A DNA stretch of 64,000 nt from Nitrospirillum iridis (GTDB lineage Bacteria; Pseudomonadota; Alphaproteobacteria; Azospirillales; Azospirillaceae), in the NCBI RefSeq assembly GCF_014205765.1, contig NZ_JACIIZ010000003.1, forward strand, positions 372,001 through 436,000, read 5' to 3'. The notes beneath the pieces were generated by a model, which saw nothing but the letters and a program-made list of their open reading frames with translations, made no database searches and was not told the DNA's origin. A program made the translations under genes and the position numbers. Of the stretch, positions 30,269-38,257 are shown one piece after another. Numbering within the stretch: the stretch's first letter is position 1; each line of letters opens with the position of its first letter.

Positions 30269-30949
30269 TTGATCACCACGGAGGAACGCCTGAGCGAACG
30301 GGCCTATCAGGCCCTGCGCGCCGACATCATGCTCTGCCGCCTGACACCGGGGCAGCGGGTCAGCGAGGCCTTGCTGGCGGAGCGGTTGGGTTTCGGCAAG
30401 GCGCCCGTGCGCACCGCCCTGGCGCGGCTGTGTCAGGAGGGGTTGATGGCGGCGCGGGCGCGCAGCGGTTTCACCGTGGCGCCCATCACCCCCGAAGACA
30501 TCATGCACTGCTTCCAGATCCGCCTGGTGCTGGAACCCATGGCCGGGCGGCTGGCGGCGGGGCGGCTGACCCCGGCCCAGGTGCGCCGGCTGGTACGGGC
30601 GACCACCATCACGGTGGAAGCGGACGATCCCGATCAGCACCGCAAGATCCTGCAGGCCGACCAGGATTTCCACGAGACCATCGCCGAGGCGTCGGGCAAC
30701 CCGCGCCTGCAACAGGTTCTGCTGATGCTGTTCGAGCGGGGGCAGCGCGCCCTGTACATGGGCATTCCGCAGTCGGAGGGGGCCGCCGCCTTCCAGGCCG
30801 GCAGCCAGGCGGTGCTGGCGGCGCTGATCGCCGGCGACGGCGAGAAGGCGGCCCACTTGCTGTACGAGCATGTCTACACCGGCCAGAACTTCATCATCGA
30901 GGCCGTGCTGCGGCAATACCCCTCACCGGAAGACGATGGTGTCGACTGA
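30269..30949 (+). CDS. GntR-family (FCD domain) regulator of the hut locus
   Basis: Regulator of 226 residues: winged HTH (about 5-72, with SEALLAERLGFGKAPVRTALARL) and an all-helical FCD ligand domain (about 80-215) with metal-binding-type residues. It starts at TTG 30269 behind AGGAGGG. It lies 46 bases after hutH on the same strand, so it probably controls the hut genes, sensing urocanate or another intermediate. The usual hut repressor HutC is a GntR protein with a UTRA domain; this one belongs to the FadR/FCD branch, so it is a different solution. Confidence 0.85.
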   Translation: MITTEERLSERAYQALRADIMLCRLTPGQRVSEALLAERLGFGKAPVRTALARLCQEGLMAARARSGFTVAPITPEDIMHCFQIRLVLEPMAGRLAAGRLTPAQVRRLVRATTITVEADDPDQHRKILQADQDFHETIAEASGNPRLQQVLLMLFERGQRALYMGIPQSEGAAAFQAGSQAVLAALIAGDGEKAAHLLYEHVYTGQNFIIEAVLRQYPSPEDDGVD

Positions 30950-31078
30950 AAAATTTGATGTGTTCCCGGGCCCGCAATGGGGACGGGGGCGCCGGAACGT
31001 GTTAGGACGGGGATAACGGATATGGCAGGGCCCCTGACGCGTGGTCCGCCCTGGCCATGAATGGGGAAAGGATCGGGC

Positions 31079-32539
31079 ATGGGGTTGTTTACGGTCAAGC
31101 CGGTCGATGCGCTCATCGCGGCCGGTGAGGGGAGCCATGGGGCCAAGCTGAAACGCAGCCTGGGCACGCTGGACCTGATCCTGGCGGGCGTCGGGTGCAC
31201 CGTTGGCGCCGGCATCTTCGTCATGACCGGATCCGCCGCCGCCACCCATGCCGGCCCCGCCGTCGCCATCTCCTTCGCGGTCGCGGCACTCGCCTGCCTG
31301 TTCGCCGGCCTGTGCTTCGCCGAATTGGCCACCGTCATCCCCGTGGCGGGCAGCGCCTACAGCTACACCTACGCCACCCTGGGCGAACTGGTGGCCTGGC
31401 TGGTGGGCTGGAACCTGGTGCTGGAATACATGATCAGCGGGTCCACCGTGGCGGTGGGCTTTTCCGGGTATCTCAACGCCTTCCTTGGCCAATGGGGCAT
31501 CCATCTGCCTTCCTGGCTGGCATCCGCCCCTTTGAGCTATTCCGAGGACAAGGGCTTTGAGTGGACCGGCGCGCTGGTCAACGGCCCGGCCGTCTTCATC
31601 ATCGTGCTCTGTGGCGTGGTGTTGAGCCTGGGTGTGCGTGAAACGGCGCGGTTCAACAACATCTCGGTCGCCATCAAGGTGGGGGCCATGATCCTGTTCG
31701 CCGCCGTCGGCATCTTCTATGTCGACACGGCCAACTGGCACCCCTTCATCCCGGCGAACACCGGCAGTGGCGCCTTCGGCTGGGACGGCATCTTCCGCGC
31801 CGCCGGCACCCTGTTCTTCGCCTATATCGGCTTCGACGCCGTCTCCACGGCGGCGCAGGAGGCCGACCACCCGCAGCGCACCGTGCCCCGGGGCATCCTG
31901 GGCGGCCTGGCCGTCTGCGTGTCGCTGTACGTGGTGGTGGGGCTGGTCATGACCGGCTTGGCGCCCTATTCCCTGCTGGACGCGCCCGAGGCCATCTTCA
32001 TCGCCATCAACCATGCCGGCCCGTCGCTGGCCTGGCTGGGCATGGTGGTGAACCTGGCGGCCATCCTGGGTCTGGGCTCCGCCATCCTCATCTGCAATTA
32101 CGGCCAGATCCGCATTTTCTACGCCATGGCGCGCGACGGCCTGATGCCGCCGTCCTTCGCGGCGGTGAACCCGGAACACCACATCCCCTGGCAGGCCACC
32201 CTGTGGGTCACGGTGGTGGCGGCCATCATCGGCGGCATCGCCCCCCTGGATGTGCTGGGCGATCTGGTGTCCATCGGCACGCTGCTGGCCTTCGCCCTGG
32301 TCTGTGTCGCCACCCTGGTGCTGCGCATCCGCGACCCGCACCGCCCGCGTCCTTTCCGCGTGCCCTACCTGCCGGCCGTCGCCGTCATCGGCACCGTGGT
32401 CTGCGTCGCCCTGATGGTCACCCTGGGGCCCAGCACCTGGATCCGCTTCGGCCTGTGGAGCCTGCTGGGCCTGGCGATCTATTTCGCCTACGGCATGCGC
32501 AACTCCGCCCGGCAGCGCCAGGCGCAGTTGGCGGAGTGA
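31079..32539 (+). CDS. APC-family amino acid permease, probable histidine/urocanate uptake
   Basis: A 486-residue membrane protein with about 12-13 helices, similar to the cationic amino acid transporter (CAT) branch of the APC superfamily. Helix 1 has GVGCTVGAGIFVMTG; helix 3 region has ELATVIPVAGSAYSYTYA. GGGGAAAGGA is six bases before ATG 31079. Being the next gene after the hut enzymes and regulator, it is the likely histidine (or urocanate) importer of the locus; the substrate is inferred from context only. Confidence 0.85.
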   Translation: MGLFTVKPVDALIAAGEGSHGAKLKRSLGTLDLILAGVGCTVGAGIFVMTGSAAATHAGPAVAISFAVAALACLFAGLCFAELATVIPVAGSAYSYTYATLGELVAWLVGWNLVLEYMISGSTVAVGFSGYLNAFLGQWGIHLPSWLASAPLSYSEDKGFEWTGALVNGPAVFIIVLCGVVLSLGVRETARFNNISVAIKVGAMILFAAVGIFYVDTANWHPFIPANTGSGAFGWDGIFRAAGTLFFAYIGFDAVSTAAQEADHPQRTVPRGILGGLAVCVSLYVVVGLVMTGLAPYSLLDAPEAIFIAINHAGPSLAWLGMVVNLAAILGLGSAILICNYGQIRIFYAMARDGLMPPSFAAVNPEHHIPWQATLWVTVVAAIIGGIAPLDVLGDLVSIGTLLAFALVCVATLVLRIRDPHRPRPFRVPYLPAVAVIGTVVCVALMVTLGPSTWIRFGLWSLLGLAIYFAYGMRNSARQRQAQLAE

Positions 32540-32740
32540 TCAGGTCTCGGCAAGGATGTGGGCGGGTTCCAGGTCGCTTCAGGGCGCCGGACAGGTCCGT
32601 GATGGCCAAGCCCGGTTTCGCATGGACTTGCACCCGGGCATCCGGCAAGAGATCCACCACGACCTTGTCCCCAGGTGCGCCAGGACCTCGCGCCGCAAGG
32701 TGAGTTGCCCTTTGGCGGTGACGGTCAGTTCAATGGCCAC
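32540..32740 (-). pseudogene. Decayed AbrB/MazE-type antitoxin gene
   Basis: From a possible GTG at 32740, the minus strand reads MAIELTVTAKGQLTLRREVL-AHLG, the swapped-hairpin DNA-binding motif of AbrB/SpoVT antitoxins. After about 24 codons the frame breaks, and a second frame continues with DKVVVDLLPDARVQVHAKPG, then ITDLSGALKRP, matching the next part of the same family. A short deletion around 32675 explains the break, and the end is also shifted. No toxin gene (PIN or MazF) is next to it. It is probably the scar of a lost toxin-antitoxin module. Confidence 0.6.
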
Positions 32741-32806
32741 GGTCCGCGTCTCCACAGGGATGGGGACTTCAATGTAAGGCTTTCCACCCTTACCCCCAAC
32801 CTCGCC

Positions 32807-34108
32807 TCACCCCTCCCAATCCCGTTCCAGCTTGCGGCTGGCCAGGAAGAAGAACAGGGCGCTCAGCAGGTAGAAGCTGAGGCCGATCACCATGGAGTAG
32901 CGCAGGGCCTCCGCGCCGAAGCGGGGGGCCAGGAAGTCGGACAGGCGGCCGAAGAAGAAGATGCCGAAGCCGATGCCCACCAGGTTGTTGATGAACAGGA
33001 AAATGGCCGAGGCGGTGGCCCGCATGGACGGCGGCACCACATGCTGCACGGCGGCGATGATGGGGCCCAGCCAGGCGAGGCCCAAGGCCAGGGGCAGGGT
33101 GCAGAGCGCCGCCACCAGCCACAAGTCCCGGGCGATGAAGCCCAGGGCGTAGAGCGGCACGGCGATCAGAAACGCGATCGCCGGAACCAAGGGATAGGCC
33201 GCCTTGGCACGGCCTCCCAACCGGTCCGCCAGCACCCCACCGGCCCAGATGCCCAGGGTGCCGGCCACCAGGGTGCCGCCCCCCAGCAACAGGGAGACGT
33301 CGGCCAGTTTCATGCCGTGCATGCGGGCCAGGAAGGACGGCATCCAGAACGCCAGGCCGTAGCCCAGGACGGAGCAGGAGGCGGCGCCGGCCGACAGCAG
33401 CCAGAACGATGGCTTGGCGCCCAGGATGACCAGCACGGCTTTCAGGGGAACGGGCCTCGCGGCACCCTTCACGGCGTCGAGGGCGCCGCGCGCCGGCTCA
33501 CGCACGCAGATGAGGAAAATGGGCACCATCACCAGGCCCGCGATGCCACAGACGGTGAAGGCCAGGCGCCAGTTGACGGCGGTGGCGATATAGCCGCCCA
33601 GCAGGATGCCCAGCGCGCTGCCGAAGGGAATGCCGAAGGAATAGACGGCCAGGGCCCGCGCCCGCTGGTGCTTGGGGAAATAGTCGCTGATCAGGGAATA
33701 GGCCGGCGCCACGCCGCCGGCCTCACCCACGCCCACGCCCATGCGGCACAGGAACAGTTGCCAGAACACGCCGACCTGGCCGGTCAGGGCGGTGAAGCCG
33801 CTCCACAGCGCCAGCGACACCGCCATGATGCGCACCCGGCTCAGCCGGTCGGCCAGGCGGGCGATGGGGATGGCGAGGAAAGTGTAGAACAGGGCGAAGG
33901 CCGGCCCCCCCAGCCAGCCCAGCTGGGTGTCGGTCAGGCCCAATTCCGTCTTGATGGGCACGGCCAGGATGCTGAGGATCTGCCGGTCCACGAAATTGAG
34001 CGTGTAGACCACGAACAGCGCCGCCATCACCAGGACGCGGTATCCCGGCCTGACCAGGGGGGCGGGCTGGGCGGGAAGGACGGGCTGTTCCAAGGTGGTC
34101 TCGCTCAT
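32807..34108 (-). CDS. MFS transporter (spinster/ACS-like)
   Basis: A 433-residue, 12-helix major facilitator. The N-terminal half has TLNFVDRQILSILAVPIK and the loop 2-3 signature ARLADRLSRVR; the second half has GGVLADRLGGRAKAAYP. This branch carries organic anions or lipid-like compounds. It is the last gene of the minus-strand wing hydrolase / TonB receptor / MFS, 98 bases after the receptor, so it probably moves the same substrate across the inner membrane. AGGA is 10 bases upstream of ATG 34108. Confidence 0.9.
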   Translation of the reverse strand: MSETTLEQPVLPAQPAPLVRPGYRVLVMAALFVVYTLNFVDRQILSILAVPIKTELGLTDTQLGWLGGPAFALFYTFLAIPIARLADRLSRVRIMAVSLALWSGFTALTGQVGVFWQLFLCRMGVGVGEAGGVAPAYSLISDYFPKHQRARALAVYSFGIPFGSALGILLGGYIATAVNWRLAFTVCGIAGLVMVPIFLICVREPARGALDAVKGAARPVPLKAVLVILGAKPSFWLLSAGAASCSVLGYGLAFWMPSFLARMHGMKLADVSLLLGGGTLVAGTLGIWAGGVLADRLGGRAKAAYPLVPAIAFLIAVPLYALGFIARDLWLVAALCTLPLALGLAWLGPIIAAVQHVVPPSMRATASAIFLFINNLVGIGFGIFFFGRLSDFLAPRFGAEALRYSMVIGLSFYLLSALFFFLASRKLERDWEG

Positions 34109-34142
34109 GACGGTCGTATCCTGCCTTCTCTATCATGGAAAT

Positions 34143-34198
34143 CCGGCGGCGTTCAGGTGGATGCCTCCCAAGTGGATGCCTCCACGCACCGCCGCCGG
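34143..34198. repeat. 9-bp inverted repeat enclosing a 15-bp tandem repeat
   Basis: Arms CCGGCGGCG (34143-34151) and CGCCGCCGG (34190-34198) enclose two copies of GTGGATGCCTCC (34157 and 34172, period 15). It sits between the TonB receptor stop and the MFS start, where a stem-loop could lower or stabilise expression of the downstream gene. Confidence 0.5.
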
Positions 34199-34206
34199 GG
34201 CCAGGC

Positions 34207-36441
34207 CTAAAAGTGCAGGCCGACCGTGCCGGTGATGGTGCGCGGCGCGCCGTAGTAAGCGGTGTAGGAGTTGACGTAGGTGGCGCTACCGAAGGGGTAG
34301 CCGCCGATGCGGTAGCGCTCATCCGTCAGGTTCTTGGCGCGCAGTCCCACCTGCCAATGGTCGTCGGCCGAGGTCCAGACGAAGTTCAGGTCGACCAAGG
34401 TATAGCCCGGCTGGTCCAGGATGCTGGCGGTGTCGTACAGCTGGGTGAAGCTGCGGTAGGACACGGTGGCGGCCGAGTTCAGCGTGCTCTTGTCATCGAA
34501 GGGCAGCAGGTAGGACAGGGTGAAGCCGGTGGTCCATTTGGGCGTGTTCTGGAAGCCGCGCAGGCCGGCCACGTCCACATACTTCTTGGACGTGAGGTCA
34601 TAGGACAGGAACTTGTCGAACTGCGCCATGGTGTAGCCGACATTGGCCTGCGCGGTCAGCTGGCGGGTCAGCTTGGCGATGGCCTCCAGTTCCAGGCCGT
34701 AGATGTGGCTGGAGCCGACATTGTCGACGAAACTGGCGATGCCCGTGGCGGTCGGCACCTGGGTCGTCACCTGCTGACCGGTGTAGTTGGAGTAGAAGCC
34801 CGCCATGTTCAGCGTCAGGCGGCGGTCCAGATAGTCGCCCTTCACGCCGACCTCATAGCTGTCGACCGTCTCGGGATTATAGCCCTTGACCGTGTCCGGG
34901 GTCAGCACGGCGTCGCCGCGCATGTCGAAGCCGCCGGACTTGAAGCCCTTGGAGTAGGAGGCGTAGGTGGTCACGTCGGGGGTCAGCTTGTAGCTGACGC
35001 TGGCGCGCGGGGTGAATTCGCCGAAGCTGCGCTGGTTGGTGTAGTTGGTGCGGACGGAGAAGGGCGCCTGCGCTTTGCCGCCGAAGCTCGGGCTACGGAT
35101 ACCCAGGTAATAAGCGCGGTAGACGCTGCCCGTCTTGTCGTCGTTGGTGTAGCGGCCGCCCAGCGAAATCTTGAGCGCGTCGGTGATGTCGTAGCTGAGG
35201 TCGGTGAAGCCGGCGACGCTCTTGGTCTTGACCGAGCCGGACGTCAGGATGCTCAGGCCCAAATTCTGCACGTCGGTGTCGAAGGCGCCAGCGGAGGTGG
35301 CATCCATGTAGTAGATACCGGCCACGCCCTGCAGACGCTCACCGGTATAAATGGTCTGCAGTTCCTGGCTGAACTGGTGGTCCTTGTACAAGGCGGGCAC
35401 GTCCAGATAGGGCTGGGGCAGGTTGTCGAAATCGATGTTGGTCTGGGTGTAGCCGTCGCGATAGGCGCTGATGGCCTTCACGGTCCATTCGTCCGTCACC
35501 GCCCATTCCGCTGTCAGCGACAGGCCCCGGTTGGTCACGAAGTTGTGGTCGCCCACGCCGGCCATGGTGTCGTAGTCGTTGGCCAGCGGCGCGGCGCCGC
35601 TGGGCGTCGCCGTCTCACGATGGCCGCTCTTGGCGTTGGACATGTCGTTGGTCTGGTCGGCCGCCACCTTGACGGTGACCTTCTCGGTGGGCTTGAATTC
35701 CGCGCTGATGCGCCCGGCCACAACGTCCTTATTGTACTGATCGGCGCCGGTGTAGAGGTTGTGACCGTAGCCGTCGTGGCGGTAGATGGCGACGGCGCCA
35801 CCGATGGCGAACTTCTCGCTCAGGGGCGTGCTGCCGGACAGGATGATGTTGTGCTCGTTATAGCTGCCGATCTCCACCCGCGCGTTGGCGGTGGGCTGGT
35901 CGCCCAGGTCGCGGGTCACGTACTTGATGGCGCCGCCGATGGTGTTGCGGCCGTAAAGCGTGCCCTGGGGCCCGCGCAGCACCTCGATGCGGTTGACGTC
36001 GTAGATGTCCAGCACCGCGCCCTGTGGCCGGGCGATGTAGACGTCATCGACATACAGGCCCACGCCGGGCTCGAACCCCCACAGCGGGTCCTGCTGGCCC
36101 ACACCACGGATGAAGGCGATCAGCGTGCTGTTGGACCCGCGTGCCACCTGCACCGTGGTGTTGGGCGACTTGTATTCCAGGTCCGTCAGGTTGACGGCGC
36201 CCTGGGCCTGCAACTGTTCGGCGGAAAAGGCGCTGACCGCCACCGGCACGTCCTTCAGGTTTTCCGCCCGGCGGCGGGCCGTCACCACCACCTCCTGCAG
36301 GACGTCGTCACCGGACGTGGCCGCCGGTGCCGCCTCCTGCGCCAGGGCCGTGTGCCCGACAACCAGCCCCGCTCCCAGAAACACCACCGGGGCGCCCAGC
36401 AACCAGGCGACCTGTAGACCCTTGCGCGCAGCCTTGCTCAT
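34207..36441 (-). CDS. TonB-dependent outer-membrane receptor
   Basis: A 744-residue outer-membrane transporter. It has a signal peptide (about 1-36, ending TALAQ), a TonB-box-like VLQEVVVTARR, a plug domain (about 55-165, with FIRGVG, VLRGPQGTLYGRNTIGGAI) and a 22-strand beta-barrel ending in the aromatic VGLHF. The plug variant is that of receptors from sphingomonads and relatives that import diverse hydrophobic or organic compounds, not only siderophores. GGGAGGGAC precedes ATG 36441. It starts 18 bases after the hydrolase gene, so they form one operon. Confidence 0.92.
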   Translation of the reverse strand: MSKAARKGLQVAWLLGAPVVFLGAGLVVGHTALAQEAAPAATSGDDVLQEVVVTARRRAENLKDVPVAVSAFSAEQLQAQGAVNLTDLEYKSPNTTVQVARGSNSTLIAFIRGVGQQDPLWGFEPGVGLYVDDVYIARPQGAVLDIYDVNRIEVLRGPQGTLYGRNTIGGAIKYVTRDLGDQPTANARVEIGSYNEHNIILSGSTPLSEKFAIGGAVAIYRHDGYGHNLYTGADQYNKDVVAGRISAEFKPTEKVTVKVAADQTNDMSNAKSGHRETATPSGAAPLANDYDTMAGVGDHNFVTNRGLSLTAEWAVTDEWTVKAISAYRDGYTQTNIDFDNLPQPYLDVPALYKDHQFSQELQTIYTGERLQGVAGIYYMDATSAGAFDTDVQNLGLSILTSGSVKTKSVAGFTDLSYDITDALKISLGGRYTNDDKTGSVYRAYYLGIRSPSFGGKAQAPFSVRTNYTNQRSFGEFTPRASVSYKLTPDVTTYASYSKGFKSGGFDMRGDAVLTPDTVKGYNPETVDSYEVGVKGDYLDRRLTLNMAGFYSNYTGQQVTTQVPTATGIASFVDNVGSSHIYGLELEAIAKLTRQLTAQANVGYTMAQFDKFLSYDLTSKKYVDVAGLRGFQNTPKWTTGFTLSYLLPFDDKSTLNSAATVSYRSFTQLYDTASILDQPGYTLVDLNFVWTSADDHWQVGLRAKNLTDERYRIGGYPFGSATYVNSYTAYYGAPRTITGTVGLHF

Positions 36442-36459
36442 GCCCTGTCCCTCCCGTTC

Positions 36460-37356
36460 TTAGGTTCGTTGATCGCCGTTCCCCGCCTGGCCCCTGGGGG
36501 CCGGCAGGCCGGCGGCGAAGCCGGTGATGATCTCGTTGAAACGCCGCGGCTCCTCCAAATGCGGGGCATGGCCGGAGTCCGCGAAGATGACCTGCCGGGC
36601 CTGGGGCAGGGTCGCCGTCAGCCAGTCGGCGGTGCCGGCGGGGTAGAGCTGGCTCAAAGCCCCGCGCAGGACCAATGTGGGCAAGCGCAGGGTGGCCAGG
36701 TCGGATCGGAAATCCTGGGTCAGCAGGTCCAGCCACAGGGACGCCATGGCCTCGGCATCGCAGGCCGCGACTTGTTCCTCCGCCCAGCGGCGCAAACCGG
36801 CATGGGGGTTGCCGGCGGCGAAGATGCGCCGGGCGATGCGGGGGGCGAAGGTCGCCCAGTCGGTGGCCAGCATCCGGGCCGCCTGCGGTGCGCGCGCCTG
36901 CACGGCCCCGCGCAGCCCCCAGGGCCAATCCGCGTCGTTACACAGGCGCGGGCTCATATCCACCACCACCAGACCGGCCACACGATCCGCCGCGCCATCC
37001 AGCAGCGCGCGCCAGGCGACCATGGCGCCCATGGACCAGCCGACCAATACCGCGTCCCGCCTATCCAGCCGGGCCAGCAGGGCGCGGACGGCATCCGCCT
37101 GGGCCTGCACCGTCGGTCGTGCGGCAGGGGACCCGCCATGGCCCGGCAGGTCAGGGGCCAGGATGCGGAACGCCGTCGTCAGCCCCACCAACTGCGGTTC
37201 AAAGAAACCCCCATGGGTGGCCCAGCCGTGCAACAGCACCAGGGGACGGCCGGCGCCGGCCAAGCGGCAGGCGAGGGTATCGCCGGCGCCCCCTGTCATC
37301 GGGCGCGCATCGACCCCGCCCGGCCGCTCTCCAGCCTGTCGCCCCAGTTCGTGCAT
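36460..37356 (-). CDS. Alpha/beta hydrolase
   Basis: A predicted cytoplasmic hydrolase of about 298 residues. It has the oxyanion-hole HGW (LVLLHGWATHGG), nucleophile elbow GWSMGAMVA with the catalytic Ser, and a terminal His in DSGHAPHLEEP. The shape resembles BioH/MhpC-type esterases. A start at ATG 37356 is used; ATG 37299 is nearly as likely and ATG 37422 would run into the operator. As first gene of the hydrolase / TonB receptor / MFS operon, it may cleave the imported ester or a thioester before CoA activation. BioH-like pimeloyl-ester activity is an alternative, but no biotin gene is nearby. Confidence 0.85.
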   Translation of the reverse strand: MHELGRQAGERPGGVDARPMTGGAGDTLACRLAGAGRPLVLLHGWATHGGFFEPQLVGLTTAFRILAPDLPGHGGSPAARPTVQAQADAVRALLARLDRRDAVLVGWSMGAMVAWRALLDGAADRVAGLVVVDMSPRLCNDADWPWGLRGAVQARAPQAARMLATDWATFAPRIARRIFAAGNPHAGLRRWAEEQVAACDAEAMASLWLDLLTQDFRSDLATLRLPTLVLRGALSQLYPAGTADWLTATLPQARQVIFADSGHAPHLEEPRRFNEIITGFAAGLPAPRGQAGNGDQRT

Positions 37357-37440
37357 CGGTGTTTTCCGCGCTTCGTGGTATCCACCGACAGTAGTGCCGG
37401 CGGAACGTCCTCCCGACGTCATGCTTGCCGTAAGATGAAA

Positions 37441-37460
37441 GTTGAGTCAACGTTCAAGTT
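37441..37460. promoter_or_regulatory. Candidate TetR operator in the divergent promoter
   Basis: GTTGAGTCAAC is an 11-bp palindrome (5-bp arms), immediately followed by CGTTCAAG, giving alternating TTGA/TCAA half-sites. It lies in the 131-base gap between the hydrolase and TetR genes, just before the TetR ribosome binding site (GGGAGGT), so binding would control both wings. Confidence 0.55.
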
Positions 37461-37487
37461 GTAGAAAATGGGAAGGGAGGTGGGGGC

Positions 37488-38198
37488 ATGGCGCGAACGA
37501 ACGAGGCGGTGCGGCAGGCCGCCGGCGATGCCGGGGCCGATGCCAGGGGTGCCGATGGCGCGCCTGAGGAGAGGGCCGGGACCGAGGTGAAGCCCACGGA
37601 AGCGGCGGCCGGTGCCGACAAGACCCCACGGACGGAGCGGGGCAAGCGCACCTTGCGCAAGCTGCTGGACGCGGCCGCGCTGGAATTCGGCGAGCGCGGC
37701 TTTCACGAGGCGTCGGTCAGCGGCATCACCCAGCGGGCGGCGGTGGCGCTGGGCACCTTCTATACCTATTTCGACAGCAAGGAGTCGCTGTTCCGGGCCC
37801 TGGTGGAGGATATGGGCGCGCTGACCCGCCGGTGGATCGCGGAGCGGGTGGCCGGTGCGCCCGATCGCCTGACCGCCGAACGCCTGGGCCTGGAGGCCTT
37901 CATCGAGTTCGTGCGGGGCCACCGTAACCTCTACCGCATCGTGATGGAGGCGCAGTTCGTTGCCGAGGATGCCTACCGGCGCTACTATCAGGTGTTCGCC
38001 GACGGCTATATCAACAATCTGGAGTCGGCCCGGAAGCGGGGGGAGATCCGCGAGGGCGACGTGGAGGTGCGGGCCTGGGCCTTGATCGGCATCAGCGTCT
38101 TCATCGGCCAGCGCTATGCCGTCTGGGGCGATGACCGCCCGGCGGCGGATATCGCGGCGGAGGCGGCCGACTTTATCGGCCGGGGTTTGAAGCCTTGA
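37488..38198 (+). CDS. TetR-family regulator of the acyl-CoA ligase locus
   Basis: A 236-residue repressor. An unusual 48-residue Ala/Glu-rich, probably disordered N-terminal tail precedes the HTH (about 50-100: LLDAAALEFGERGFHEASVSGITQRAAVALGTFYTYF). The C-terminal ligand domain resembles those of TetR proteins that bind acyl-CoA. A strong AGGGAGGT precedes ATG 37488. It leads the wing TetR / acyl-CoA ligase / MaoC and faces the hydrolase operon; a palindrome lies in the gap. Confidence 0.88.
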   Translation: MARTNEAVRQAAGDAGADARGADGAPEERAGTEVKPTEAAAGADKTPRTERGKRTLRKLLDAAALEFGERGFHEASVSGITQRAAVALGTFYTYFDSKESLFRALVEDMGALTRRWIAERVAGAPDRLTAERLGLEAFIEFVRGHRNLYRIVMEAQFVAEDAYRRYYQVFADGYINNLESARKRGEIREGDVEVRAWALIGISVFIGQRYAVWGDDRPAADIAAEAADFIGRGLKP

Positions 38199-38257
38199 CG
38201 TGACAGGACCATTCCGAAACCGGAACAACATCGGGAGGGGGCGACCGGCGCCTGATC

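Noticed and set aside
32675-34210. 511-codon open frame on the plus strand
   Set aside because: Antisense shadow of the MFS transporter, rich in Gln/Gly/His.
34135-36417. 760-codon open frame on the plus strand
   Set aside because: Antisense shadow of the TonB-dependent receptor; no family features.
36460-37356. BioH (pimeloyl-ester carboxylesterase) for the alpha/beta hydrolase
   Set aside because: The fold is similar, but no biotin genes are adjacent and the operon context is uptake and CoA activation.
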